Shown one piece after another: positions 12,701 to 27,700 of a DNA stretch of 64,000 bases (position 1 is the first letter of the stretch; every line of letters starts with the position of its first letter). The notes beneath the pieces were generated by a model, which was given only the letters and a program-made list of their open reading frames with translations, was not told where the DNA came from and made no database searches. The DNA is from Serinus canaria (taxonomy: Eukaryota; Chordata; Aves; Passeriformes; Fringillidae), in the NCBI RefSeq assembly GCF_022539315.1, contig NC_066315.1, forward strand, positions 96,391,990-96,455,989, in the 5' to 3' direction. The position numbers were made by a program, and so were the translations under genes.

Positions 12701-15700
12701 AAAGCATTTGTTTGAGTATTGTGACAGCATTCTGTACTTGAAAAATTGAAATGCAGACTGGTGATTGGGGTGGCCCCTGGGTAATTTTGTTCATTTCCTC
12801 TTTGCTTTTGTAAAATACATCTTTTTTGATCTTAACTTTGCATGTTGGGCCAGTTGAGCCACTTCTTCTTAGTGCTTCTTAGTGCAGGATCAGACAACTC
12901 ACTAAACATAGCCTGTTGTCCTCAGGTCAATATTATAATCTACTCGGTAACATTTTCTGAAAGCAGACTAAAGCTGAAATAAAATAAAATCCCTGTACAG
13001 ATACCACTAATATCAGAGTGTTTTTGTAAGACGTTTTAAGAGATTATTCTGTCAACAAACTGTTAAATCAAATATCAGAATAACTTTCTGAACAGAGCAT
13101 CTGGTAGAACAGGAGATACTTCAGCAAAACGGTGCTTCTATGGTAGACTGCCTCTCAAAGGGTGTAGATGGTCTGTATAGAAATACAAAGTTTCTAGGAA
13201 TAAAATTCTACTGTGAAAAGAAGAGATCTTCTTTATATAAAGTGGAAGAAAGGTAAGACTTCCTTCTTTTCAGTCACTATGAAAATTAAATTTTAGGGTA
13301 TTTCCTGCAGAAGATGGGAGAAATACTTGTTGGCCCAGACAAGCCCTTGACAATGCATTAGTTGTTTCTAAGATGAAGGAAGAGATAAATTGCTGTCAGC
13401 AGATTTAACATGTAAAAGCTGTGTCTGGCTCCTGGTGGATAAAATAATTATAAATCATGCTGTGCCTTCATGCAAAATTGTGCTTTATGCAAATAAACAG
13501 TTGAAAATTGAGCTAAACCTTGAGATGGCATTGTCATGCTAAATATCTACCCCTTTCCGTTCCCATCCTTTAAAAATGCCTTTTTTAAAAACAAATGCAG
13601 AAGGATTACATATTTTTAGTCTTCATGGCTCATTTATGAAATCCCCAAATGCTTCCATTCCATCCAAAAATGCTGTGGGTTACAAGAGGTAGTTCAATAT
13701 ATTGTGGTGTTAACTTCTTAAGATGTATCTGATACTACTGTGAGGCAAGAAAATCAAAAGTGTTTTGGAGGAGGTTGAAGAAGAGGTAGTATATTTAAAA
13801 GGTAAATAGAAGTATTGTCTCAGTTCCTTTGACAGACTGAAATATCAGAATATGAGAAGTTATTTTTAGATCTTTAAGGAGCTGGGAGCTTCTTGTATCA
13901 CATTGTCATGATTTAAAATAGAGGGATTTCTAGCACAGGAAAGGTAAGTAATTCTTGATTTCTAGAACAGGGTTTAAATGAAGACATGAATCTGGAACAT
14001 AGTGTATTTCTGTTTTTACACATTGCATTTGTGCTGTTATAGTTTAAGTGGTCTGTCTTAGGAAAGCTGTCAGTGCATTAATGTGAATCTGTGTTGGATT
14101 TTAGTTTCCAGAGAGCACCTGGAATTCAAGCATAATTCAGAAGCACAGGGTTCTTTCTGTGGGCTGTAGCTGCCTCAGCTTCAGATGTCAGAAATCTAAA
14201 TGATAAGATACACTAAAAATAATACTTTGAGTTGCTCACTTAGCTTTGCAAAGTCTCAAGCCATGTGTGGAAAATTAATCCAACTCAGGCATTGCGTGTT
14301 AGCTAATGGAGAGTGATTATCTGTGACTTAATCTCAAGAAGAGAAGTTGCAAGCCTTCTTTTGGTTTTGCAAATGGTGGTTATGAGGTGGGAGGAATTTT
14401 TGATACTGACATGATTTCACACTACATCTAAAAAGTGTGATCTTGGCTAGAAATGTGCAGCAAGGCTCGTTAGGGAATGAAATTGCAACGAGAGCTAAAG
14501 GTATGGTGATCTTGAAGAAAGATTATTCCTCATGTTTAGCTGCAGTGGAGGCTAGGAAAGAGTTGTAAAGTAAACACATAATAAAAGAATGAAGCTTGTA
14601 ATATCCATGTTCAAATGATAAGCTACTCTACCATGCTAGTCATCTTTAAAGAGTGTTAATAAGCCTGCAGTTGTGTCGGGATAGGATGCACCTTGTTGGT
14701 AAGAAAAAGGGAAGTTTCCACAGCACTGGTTGTTCTTTTCACTTCTTCTCTTTGGAAGAAGGAATACCTCTGTGCTTACCCTTGGTGTGAATTAGCACTG
14801 CTGATCTCCAAGCCAGTGGCTTTTCTCACACCATTTCCCAGGAGCAGCATCTTGACTGCACAAAGCAGCGTCTCTGGTGACCTGCAGCTTTGGTAGCCTG
14901 TGCCACACATGTGGGTCCATCCCATGGTGGTTTTCAGAAAGAATTAGGATTTGGCCACACTGAACAGGAGCCAGAAAAGTGGTGGTAGCAGAGACTTAAG
15001 GAGCCCCAGCTTTGACACCCAGGATGTGTGCTTTAATGGCCATCTGAAGGCACAGGGGAAAGGACGCTTTACACACTTCAAAAAGTCATCATTGCATTGC
15101 TGTGATGATGCATCATAAGGCGAGGAAGAATACATGAGGTGCAGAGGTGAGCAGACACAAAAGCCTGTGGGGTATTTCCTCTGCTCAGGCCTGTGCATAC
15201 TTGTTTGAAGCTGGGACAAGGCCACTCTGTTTTGGGGACAGCAAGTTCATGATCATAGATGGAGGTTGGTCTATGCCTGTTGGTCCTTGGGCAGTGAATT
15301 TGCCCTCTCATGTTTCAATTAGAGTGTAGACATGCCATGGAGCATTAAGTTCAGTTTCTGGACACCTTCCTTTGACGTGAAGTGCAGTTTTAAGTGAGTT
15401 ACTTAGGCCATAGTTTCATTATACTGCAACTCTAATGACAGTGCTGGCTTAAGGAGTTTCTATCCTCATACCATTGTAGGCTGTCCTTCAAATTATGGCC
15501 AGGCAAGCTACTGGAAAAGTAGTGCTGCAAGTGAAGCAATGAAGTGATCCAGGTGAATACAACTCCTTGGACAGAACATTGTGGCAGTGTATGAGAGAGC
15601 AAGAGTTTGGAGGGAGCAGAAGAGTGGGAAACATTTTAATGGTATTTCATGACAAGCTGGCTATGCTGACTTAGATATTTATTTTGCCCTCTACTTGCTC

Positions 15701-18700
15701 CCTCCAGAAATCCAAGGTGATTTGGCCATGCCCTTACAATGAAGGAACCATGGATTGCTATCCCAAGATCCCTTTTCAGTGGTGAAGTAATATTTGTAAT
15801 GTCTCTTAACATCTCCTTTCTAGGAGAGAGTTAAAATAGAAGAGAAATCTGAAGCCTTGTCATGTTAGACAAAATGCATCTTGCAAGGATGCATTCCACT
15901 CCTTGTAACTGGGTAAGAGTGGGATGTACAGAGTATAACTGTGGGGAGTCACTGTCACAAGGATAAGATGACTCACTAGGTTATACGTTTGTAGGGAAAT
16001 TGTGCTTTAAAGCTCTCCATGTGCATGTCAAACCTTTAAAGGCCTGAAGTCTGAGTCCAGACTCAGCAATCTGTTTCATTTGTGCGATAACTACTTAGGA
16101 AAATAACCAAGAGAAGCAGGAGCTATATTATGAGAAGGTACAGGATTTTCAGACTTGCATTTTAAAAGAAAAAATTGTTTAATGTATAGAGAAAACAACT
16201 AAAAGGAATTCTAGACTGATCCATCTGGCAATGCGAAATTTTTTAGTAATAATTTTCTGAGAATCTAAGAGCTTTATGAGCTGGATAGATTTAAGGACTG
16301 TTGCAAGAATCTCAAACGTGTGAAATGCTTTATTTTGGAAACGCTTTCCAAGTTAGATGAGAACAATGTGGTTGTAACCTTGAAACAGCAGAGGAGACAG
16401 TAACAAAAGTTATTTAATTTATACTCCTAGTAACTTGACAGAAAAGCAAAAAGCACCTTTGACTAGCAGTGGCCAGAGATGTGTGCTGACCCCTCCTTAT
16501 GACTTAAAAGACCACTTTCTTCAACCAGATATCACTTGCCTGTTATATTTAGCAATTTATTCTGATTTCTCTCACTTCTTTTTCCCATTGCTCTAATTTT
16601 CTTTGTCTTCTTTTGTATTTTACATTCTTATTCTTTTACCATCTTGTTTTCCCTGCCTTTTCCCAAGCTTTTTTTTTCCCTTTTTTTTAAAAAAATCCCT
16701 CATTATTTCCCTCCCTGTATAATAGCAGGGATAAATATACATAAAAAGCAGATAACACTGTAACAATAAATAATTAGAAATCTTCATTCAGGCTACTGTG
16801 TGACCTCTCACATTGTTTCATAAGGATTTTGTTTCCTTAGTGGTCCAAGATGCTCAATATCCTAGCATTGCTCATTAATTTTGACCAGCTCAGTTGAAAA
16901 TAATGGGCTATTTTATTATTAAAATAAGGTTAAAACTTTTTCCAGGTAACTTGCAGATTTGAGATTGAGCAGATTTGCAGGCAGTACAGAAAATGTGTTG
17001 TCTTTGAACTTTTTGCTTAGGAATTACCAGATTTCACTCCTATATTTAGAAAACTAGAATTTTATATTTGCTCCTTTTGTATTTTTGCTGCACTTAATGC
17101 AGGATTTCAGGCTCCCCTTCAAACATACAAGCATTTGCTGATTAGTTTTATCTTGAACTCAGATGATAAACATGGTCGTGCAAGCTACTCTCTCCCTAGG
17201 CATTTATTAATTTCCACAATTATTGTACAAACTTATCTGCTACTCTTGGTGTCCATATAGTTAATCTTATTATCAGCAACTGATGTCCTGTTAATTAGAA
17301 TATGTGTGCAGAGCATATGTTTTCCAGATTTAAAAAGCAATGTGGGCTTTCAGTTTTTTCTTCAGAGCCTTTTTTTTCCTCTTTTTCTCCTGTTTTCATA
17401 GTTTTGAGTGAAATCTAAAGAAAGAAGTGATGTGATCTAGAAGGGAATAATTTTAATGCACTGGCACAGTGTCTGTGGAAAACACAATGGTTACTGTTGA
17501 AGAGTTGATGTTCTCTCAGCAGAACTATTTTAACTGAGCAGAACTTTGTTTTTCTAGGTTGCTGTAATGGTGCTCTGATTCTCAAATAGCCAAGGTGTGC
17601 TCATGGAGACCTTTTACTCCTTCCCCTTCTTTGTTAGCATAGATAGAAGCAGACTACCTGAGAAACAAAGTACTGTGCCCCATGCAATGGATAAGCCACA
17701 AGCATAGTTCTCAGAATTAAAAGATCTCATTTCCCTTGTTTGAGATATGACCAGTGCTTGTGTAGTATTTACAAGAATAATTCCCAGTTGGTCCAAATAG
17801 TTTATGCTTGAACAGAACTATAAGATCTCTGGATTATTCAAATGTTTCTACCACTGTAGATTATTACCTTTTTGCAAGGTAATGTTTTCCTTTTTTTTTT
17901 TTTTTTGGTGAATTTCTCGTTTGACAGTGGTATAGTGTTAGCAAACTCCTAGTTGTGCAAGCCCTAAATTTCTGTGCAACCTACAGAAATGCAACAGGAA
18001 AAATGATGATTCAGCAAACGCCGTCTCGTAGAATGCAACCCCCAAACATCACAAAAGTTAATTTGTATTCATTAACTCTTAGGATTCAGACTGCCAGTTA
18101 ATGTAATTTCAAGTATCTGTGTCTACTGCAATGAGCTGAAATGTTCATTTTTTTTATGGTGCTGTTTAAGCTATGCCACACCTTGAGTCTCACAGAAAAA
18201 AAATTGTATTAACTTGGTTCTGCTGCACTGTAATTGAGGTCTGGTAAACTGTGGATCCTTGAAATATTTGAACCATGATCCTGGGAGATAAAAGACTAAG
18301 GTAATATGTAACCTAAACAGAAGTTTATCTACAGATTCTTCAAAGCAAAATAACCTCTCCCTTTCAACTTTCTAAAAGACTACCGGTTGAAACAGAATTC
18401 TAAACTAATATACTTCATTCTCATTGCTTTTGCATTCCATTTAACAATCAGCACCTTAATGCTTTTCTGGAGTAAGTTGCTGCATAATGGTAAATAATCT
18501 AAATTTATAATTATATAGACTCCATATTCACCGCTGCTATGAAATGTCTTTATATGTGAAGAGTGGAAACATGGAAACAATTGAAATGCCTTTAAAACTG
18601 AAAATCCCAATGAGAGACAAAATATAAATCTTCAAAGTAAATTCATCATTAATAAAATAAAATTTTATACCTAGATCAGAGGTGTTACTGTTACACAGGT

Positions 18701-21700
18701 AAAAATTCTAATATACCTATATAAATTAATATCTATGTCTTTCCAGTTTAATATATGAGGGCAATATTAAAGCATTGTTTAATTATCTATCTTTTAAGTC
18801 TTCTGAGATTCAGGAAAAAAATCACACTAATGAATAAAAAGCAAAAAGATTATAACCATCAGTCATTTGTATAATTCAATTTTCTAACAGCACATGATTC
18901 AGTTACTAGGGAGATTGATAGAGAAAATATAGATCCCCCACCCCTCCTCTCCAAAAAAAATACTTTTAGAATGCCATGGGAACATCTCTGTAGTTAACAC
19001 TGCATATTTTTTAGCAAAAATTCAGACAGTACTGGACAATTGCTTGTGAGAACAGACCATGAAATTTAATTGGGATTTCAAGTCCTAATCTTCTAGCTGT
19101 TTCCCTCTGTTAACATGGTAATATAAGTAAATACCAAGTCTCTGAATCTGTGTGTTCTTAATGTGGGATCTTAACAATCAAGAGTCTAAACCAGTCCTCC
19201 TAGTTCAAGGCAACTGCAACATAATTGAATATTTAGAAGTAATTCAATTGGGGAAAAAATCATAGCAAAGGATAAAAAAAAAGAAAATTCAAATAATAAT
19301 GTTTTAAAGTAATTTCCTTTAATGTTTTCTCTTTGCAATGTTCTGACATTTATTCTGATCCCCACCTCTCAGAAGAGTCACTTTGTGACTCTTTAGTTAA
19401 AGTCAACCAATAAAACCCAGAAGTGGCTTTTAATGCCATATGTCAGAAAGTAATTGGTCAGCAGTTTAAATAATTTATATAATTGGTCAACTGGTCAACT
19501 GGTTTAAAATTCTAACATATATATTTAAGAGAATGATGACTGTCAGTTAAAAATCCTACTTCTCAAAAGGGACTACATTGCTACAAGGAATCACAGGTTT
19601 GATTCAGCTCTAAAATAGTTCCATGTGTAAAAGTTACGATTGAGTCAAAGTTGCAATATTAGTTGTAGAGCTAAATTATCTGCTGCAAGCCATCTGCATG
19701 ATTTTTATAAACAAGTTTTCAGAAATGCTTTGATTACCCACTTCAGCTGCCTTTTGAGTAATCCAAAATAATACCTTTCTGTAGAAAAGTTATGCACCTA
19801 GAATGGTGAAAATTTGAAAATTACTTTGATGTGGTGTTCCAAGTGGGCTTACAAAATGTCAATGATGATGCTATTTCCAAACCAAAGAAAAGGAAAAAAC
19901 GAATTCAACCCTATTTTTCTTTTTTTCTGAAGCATGACTAATGTAAAGCCAGGCATTTGGTTTTACTGTTGTGACTCATCCATGAATATGCTATTTTTCT
20001 CCATGCTGGGATACTCTTCAGTAGTCTGTATTTGGGACAGAGGCAGCAAAATAAAATGGGTTATATTTAGATGTTTGTTAATTTTAGTATCTTTCTCCTC
20101 ATACAACTTCCACTCAACTTTAGTATGTGAATGTAGGTATTTCTTATATGAAGATACTCTGTCCTGTTCTAGAAACATTTCTTATGTTGTGCACTATGGA
20201 ATTGTCACAGAACTGAATTTCTGGGACTCTTACACTATATTTTCTTCTAAAATGCAGCTTTTAGAGCCATCTGCCATCTACCAACTTTTTTTTTTTTTTC
20301 AAATATACTTCAAAACACTGGAGTGTGAGTTCTTTTTCTGAGCACCCAATAGCTCAATATGTAAGATATTTAGGCAGTTCTTCACTAAAAGAAGGGAATG
20401 CCAATTTAAAGGAAGCCAAGAGCCTCATCCATGTAGGTGCCTGCATGTTCTTCATAAACATGTCTTAGGTCTGCATCACACTGATAAATGTTAGCTACTT
20501 TGGCAATCTGACCATAAGCTCTGTATGACTTTTGTGTAGGAACTCCTGGAAAGACAATAAAAATTTTTACTCTATGTGTGACCCCCAGTATTTTCTACTT
20601 TAATCCTTATTTTCTGACCCTGTTTCACTAATAGGAAATAAAAAAGAAGAAATCCCCAGGGAACTGAGCAGTGCACTAGCTGAGCTATGATTACACTTTG
20701 CCTATTTCTTTAGTAATAGTTAAGTAACTAATTAATGGTGGGCAAATAAGTCATCAAATGATTCAAAAATGTGCCATACATGCCTTACTTGGCTACATAT
20801 TTGCACTTCTGATATAACAAATAGTTTGTATTTTATCATGACTTTTTTTAAAAAGGCATTTTATTCCAGTTGTGTGTAGATTACTTCTTAAGCTGTGTTT
20901 TATGGTGATTCCTAATAAAATATGAGAATTCATATTCCAACTTAGAGTATAGCAAGCACTCATTTTTTAAAATACGAAGGCATTTTTTCTGTTTTATTGA
21001 AGAGCTTTTATTTTTTTTTAATAAATTTAATATATTTAGAGTTCTCTCAAGGAAAAGTCATTCAGGTTAATAATATGTCTAGTAAGGAATAATGCTATTT
21101 TTTCTGTCATTTTTAAATGTTCTTTTTGCTCCAAGAATTTCTGTATATATCTTTAAATGAACCTGAAAGACTAAGCTGAGTTTTCAGAAAGTTAACTTGC
21201 CAGATATTGCCAAACTTGTGTAAATTTCATATCATACTCATGGATTGTCAGAACAGATACTTTTGAAAGGTCAGTTCAGTAGCAGGATAGAGATTTTAAT
21301 ACAGATTTTTCATTATATAAACAAGGATTGATATATGAACAAGATAAATTCGTATCAATAAACACTGAAGTGCAGGAAAGAATTATCTAATTTTCAGCAG
21401 ATTATAAATGACTTTATAAATAAATTTTAGCTGACTTATAAACAAATGAGAATGGTTCATAACTTTGTCATGATTTCCACCAAGTCATAAATACTAATTG
21501 AATATATATGGGAAGAACCATGTGAAAGATATATTTTGGTCTGGGGTATAGGTAGACTTTGAAGGATGTATTGGATTTACTTATTTAAAAGGTCTAATAA
21601 ATCTGTTTCTCCATGTGGAAAATTTATGGGAATTTTTAACACAGAAAGGAGAAAACTGAGCAACATCATGGATTAGAAAAGACTGGTAAATTGTATATGT

Positions 21701-24700
21701 GTCCTAATATAATATGCAATTTATAATACGTATGTGTCCATTACAAAAAAATGGTTAAATAAAAATACTGCCATAATGGCAAAGCTCTGAGATCCAGATC
21801 AGCCCTGATGTTTTCCTAGATTGGAAGCTCTTTGATGTCATAATGAGAGCAGTGGAATTTCAGTACAAATGTGTAACCTGTTCTGCAAGTGATTTGTTGA
21901 CGGTGGTAAATGACAAATGTTAGATAGATGTGCTCTTGAGGTGCTGCTGGCCTGTTCCTTCTGTGCACGAGGCTTTTATAACTTGTTTGCCAGTCCTTAC
22001 ACACAGCTAAATGGGAATATCCCTATAATTACAGTTTTGTGTGTCATCAAACATCTGAACAAATATCTATCTCTGGTTATTGTGCTGGGATTAAACCGTG
22101 GGCTGTGTGTTATTAGCTTGCTTGTGGTGCTTAATGCAGATTGTAACTACATTGTTTGTAAATCTTGCATAATATCCTAAACCATTATTGTTCCTGTCCT
22201 CTGTCCTATCTATTATCATACTTTACTGGGGTAGTGTTTAAATTATATTGTTGTGGACTGTTATCAGTTATAAATTTTTTTATATCACGAGTATGAATAG
22301 CAGCCATCGCACTTTGGGAATTTCTTCAATGTGAGCAATAAAATGCTCCAGGAATATGTACAAACCGGTTTCATCACGGTGAGGTTATGAAATGCAATGT
22401 GTGTCTTTGTGTCTTAACATGCCTGTGGTTTGTATGCAGTATATTGGCTTAAGAAATGCAAAACCTGAAATGTATTATTGCTTGGCAGAAGAAAAACAAA
22501 TACTTGCAAGGGGAATAGTTTTGAGTAGGTTTGATGACATTTACTTTTTTGGGAAAAAAAAAAAAAAAACAACAAAAGATTGATCAGAGTATTTAGAAAA
22601 GCGGGAAGCATTTTTTATTAAACAGTCTCTCAATCCTGCTTTGCTGTTGTCATCTTCACAATTTTTGTTTTCTTTCTGCGCTGATGTGTCTTATATTCTA
22701 AAAATTCTTTTTCTGAACTGTTGTATTTCTGCTTCCAAAATCACAGCAACATCATTATTGTGGTGGCCAACAGCTGGCCTGAAGGTCTCACAATTCTGAA
22801 CAAGTTCGAAATTAGCAGTAAATAAAAAAAAAATTAGAATGTGTTCACCCGTTGTAGGGAAAGTCACCTAAATTTGCCATACATGAGATTAGAAAGAAAA
22901 AGAAAAAAAAAAGGTGCTTATTTGATTAACAATATGATTTTTCACTGAAATTGTGAAGAGGATAAAACTTTGCAGTAAGGGCTTTAGGATTAGGTCATAC
23001 ATAATTTGAAAGATAAGGGCTAAAGTCACACCTACACTGTGTGAAGCAGCTTTTCCTGTATATCTGGAGTCTGGTTCTCGTAAGCCCCAAGAAAATGTTA
23101 CGGTTACTGGTGTGTTGGTCGTATAACACTGGTGTGTATCACTCAAAAAACTGCAAAGAAGGTACCAGTTGCAATTGGTAGTGTTAATTGCAAAATAATA
23201 ATTTAAAAATTATTATAATACTAAGAGTTGGTAATAGTTGCTTTGTTAAATATTTATTTGACGCCATGACATTAAACCAAAAACAGCTCCAGATTTCATG
23301 TCCATTAGGTACTTTGTTACCTGTGCATGTAACAGGAACAATTCCTGTTCTCAGAAAAAAGGAGTGAGGCAGCCTAGGAGGTCTCTTCCATTCCTTCTGG
23401 CCATCAATACATGAGCAGTAAAAATTGGTCTGACTAGAAAGTAGAAGGTGATGGTTATTCTAAGTTAGTTTCAGAGAGGTATATGCCTGAGCTCTCAGGC
23501 GGTGTTTTAAATTATTGTAGTAGTAGTAATGGATACACTGCTACATTTTCTGTGAGATGGTTTTGACTCCTTTCACCCCTCATAAGAGGGATAATTTGTC
23601 TAATACAAAGCTGTCTTCCCAGATCAGTAAAGAGGAATAGACTTGTTACCAATAAAAAAATAACAAGATTAATTAGCTATACTTGTTTTCTTCTCCAAAG
23701 AAGCACAAAGAATTGAAACTTTGGCATTGTCAGGCTTTCTCTTCCGAAGGGTGATGACTAAGTTTGGGGCTGGTGAACCAGGTTGATGACAGTCACTACC
23801 CACACCCTTTGTCATTTTCCTTTTAATGATTTATTATTTGGCTGATCATTAGCTGGGAACAAAAAATGTTTCCATAACCATACAAGACTGGATCAGGCTT
23901 ATATCCCTAATTACTATTCTTTGGAAAGATGACAGGACATTTCACTGTAATTACTGCTCAGCTGGATGTGTGCTTATGAAAAAGAACTCATTTCAGATTA
24001 TTGGAAGGGCTGGTAGGATGGCACTCTGTAATGTGTGGTGTTTGAAACCAGCAAAAAAATAGACCCGATATTCTTATTGATTTCTTAGTGTAGGAAAATT
24101 ACTTGACATAGAACTTGTAAGTATTTAGTTTCTTTGCACAGAAACTGAGAAACTGGATGTTAAAAAAAAGCATTGAAACATAATTAAGCTCATGATTAGA
24201 CCAAGACATTATTGAAGGCAACTGTATTAGTTTAAAAAGCAGCAAACCAAGGTTATGGCTACTGTAACTTCAGCAAGCAGAGAATCCATGCTTGTAGGTA
24301 GCAAACTTGCCCAAAGCATTTTAGTACGTCCTTAAAATGCAGTCATATTTAAAAGCTGACTAGAAAAACTGGAAGGTGCTGCTTGAAGTATGTGATATCT
24401 GGGTGTGTAGGTGTCTCCTTGCTTATTTTTATGATGCAATTAAGTTGTCATTCCTCTACTTTCATCATCATGAAATTTTGCTCAGCTGCATTAGAAGTTG
24501 CCTGTGTACAGAGGGAACAGTACAAAACCAATAATTTCTGAATTACTGATCATCTTGGTATAAAAGAATGCATATTCAGTCCTATGCTATGTTTTTCAAA
24601 TTGTGAAGGAATTTCATTAAAAGTTGTGAAAACAATTTGTCCATGCCGATATTCAGGACAAAACAAAGCATGGCAAGATGTAACTAACACCTCACACTTG

Positions 24701-27700
24701 TCTAAACCCAGTTTATTAACTTACTTAAAATTCAGTTCAGTGAGCATAATGACATTATAGACTGCATCTTGCTAAAAAATCTCTAACCAAAAAACCAAAA
24801 TAGCTGTCTTCTTGTGAATTCTGTAATGTCTTTTGATGGTATAAATTAATGTTGAATCCAGAAGAACTACACAAAGTTTTGCCCACAACACCTGCACTGT
24901 GAGTATGACAGCTTACTGAATAACATCTGTATATTGAGTCTAAATTAAACTAAAGTAGTTTCTTATCTTAAACCTTTCTTAAAATTAAGCTAAAGTAGTT
25001 TCTTAATCTTAAACCTTTCTTAATCTTGTTAGACTTCTTGTATCTTTCCATTTTGAAGATGGTAGCACCTACATATTCTAATAGAACATATTAATGAGAA
25101 TTTTGCTTAGTAAAATTTATTTAATATAAATTTAGGTGAGTATCAGAAACTAGTGTAGAAAAGATAAAATACTATGAAATGGTTGTGTTAAAAATCTGAT
25201 CGTAGCCACTCTATGTTAAGGTGCTTTATGACACCTCATGTGTCACCACATATGACATCAGGGATCCTCTTGCTGAAAGGCAGACACCTCAAAGCAGGCC
25301 AAGAACGTTTATTGCAGTAAAAGAAAGCCTACTGACTCAGGAACTTCTAGTAAAGGGAGAAAAGGGCCTTCAAAGAAAGGCGTTGGTGTTTATATCTGTG
25401 TCTGTGTGGCTGGATTTGTAAAAGAGTTGGAAGTATTTACTGCATCATTCTAAGACTATGTTTGCACAGGAGTGTCTACAGGAGCTGGAAGTATTTGTTG
25501 CTTTATATTGACATTAGCTGTGTTCATGCCACTCCTGACTTATGTTATGACCTCCTTTCATACGTTGCTATTAGTGGTTGACGTGACCTGTCTGTCCCTT
25601 ATGACAAAGTAATGAACTAGAAGTAAAAATCTGTTGCAGGAGCAGAGTTTGTGTTGGATGAGCAATCAGAAGTGAAGTGGAACCCATAACACAGTTTAAA
25701 AAATACATAAAAATGCTTCCATCAAGGGGGAACAATAGCTATTGCTTTGGTTTGCCCGTCTTCATCTAAACCAGCACTTCCAGCTCCTTACCCTCTGACT
25801 CTTTTCATTCTGTGTCTTGTGCTGTGTTTATGCTGCTGAAAACAGAGCTCCAAGTTTCACTAAAATCAATGGCTAATTCCCTACTATTGGGAAGACTCTG
25901 AAAGCTGAGTTTAATACCATTAGAGCAATGCTATTGATTGGTATTCCAACAAATGTTGGTTTGTCTGCCCCATCCTGCTGTCTAATTAGTCCTGAACAAG
26001 CCAAGCAAGCAACACCAAAGTGGCACCAGAGCCAACAAGTGAGTTAATATGCTGTTTCTCATTGTAGAAAGTGTGTCTGTACCTGTTTAAAAAAACAATA
26101 AAAATTGGGGTTTGCATTTCTGATACAAGGCATCTTCCTTACTCTTCATACACATTACTGTCTTCTTTATAAACCATGTTGTGTATATGTGTAAGATATC
26201 TACTGCAGGGATCTGGAAGGGACAATAAGTTTAAGAGTCTGTCCCTTTCAATTTTAACTCTATTTTATCTTCTACTCCTGACTGCTTAAAATAAAACAGA
26301 TGATAACTAAATATTTTTAAGTTCAAAATAAGCAGTGAATGGAAAATTTTAGAAATCTTGAGAAAGTTACATCAGTCAGGTGTTGAACTCAGTTTGTTAG
26401 AATAAAAGTATTTCCTCATCTCTGTTTTTAACATTAAGTATTTCCCAGCTGAAATCAAGAGCTCTTTATATTGCAAATAACAGTACTTGAGACTCACTTT
26501 TTTACTGGGATGTAGATCTGTATTTTGAACCTGTGCCCCAAGATGTTGATATCTACTCCTGGATAACTAAATTTTAAACAAACATCTACTAAAAAAGCAT
26601 TAGAGGAGAAAATGGGTATTTTTAAACAACAAACAAGCTTCATTAAAAATTAAAGCTTTAAATTAACAGAGCAGGAGCCAATTTGCATTCTTCCAAAGAG
26701 CCTCAAATCTCCTATGATCCAACCTTGTAAATGTCTCACCTCATTTTATTCTTTCAACTCCCACTGCTCAGACTGAGTCTCTTCCAATTAGCATTGTCTG
26801 TACAGGTAGCAGATCCATGGAATCTACTGGTTTGTTGGGGCAGTTAGACTGGTGGGTTATAATCACTGGTTGGGTGATTTATAGGTTTCTTGGGGTGAGA
26901 AAGTTACTGCTCAGTGAGCTGAGGTTTGAATTTACAGTAGTGCTAGCTTATTCCAGTTCTGTTTTTAAATACAGTTGGGGACAAGCTCATTTGAAAGTGA
27001 ACTTACAGTACTTAGAGTAGGTTACCTGGCAAATTACTCAGCTATAAATGCTAGCTTCAGTTTGTGAAAAGGGGCTGGGGCCTTGGTTTTTTGGATTTGT
27101 TTGTTTTTGTTGGGTTTTTTTTTTTTTGTAGACAAACAAATTTTTTCTTTTTTATTATAACCTACTAATTGAAGCTTATGTAATGTTTACAGTTAGATTC
27201 TATTCAGTTAACCTGGTCACTGTTGTTATTAAGGTACATGGATTAGCATTTTACCTGGGTTCTATTCTAAATATGTTGACAATATGCCTTGAGCACAAAT
27301 GTTGCCTGCTGTCATGAGGTACATGTCCTGTAATTGACCTTTCTGACTTCTGCATATACTGCAACATTATAGGTGTGTGTGTGCTCCTCATCTGCACCAG
27401 AGATACTGAAAAAACATCCTACTGCATGGAGCAAAATAATGGCTTACACAGTTCATGGAAACCCAGTAAAGAGGCTGAGAGGAGAGTGAGTAGCTCCACC
27501 AGAACTCCAAGCGATGGTCCAGCCTGGATGGGATGGAAGCTCCCTTGAAGGAGTTTTTGGTTTCTTTGTATGAGGATTGGTGGTTTTGTTGTGTCAGAAA
27601 CCACCTATAATTATTTAATGCTACTAATTTCCTCCAGCTTCTAGAAAGACAAAGCTGCCATGTACTTCTTAAAACACACAGACTCGTTTAAGATTTCATT

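Noticed and set aside
19934..20341. 135-codon plus-strand frame in the intergenic region
   Set aside because: AT-rich, no similarity, no promoter or splice context; expected by chance.
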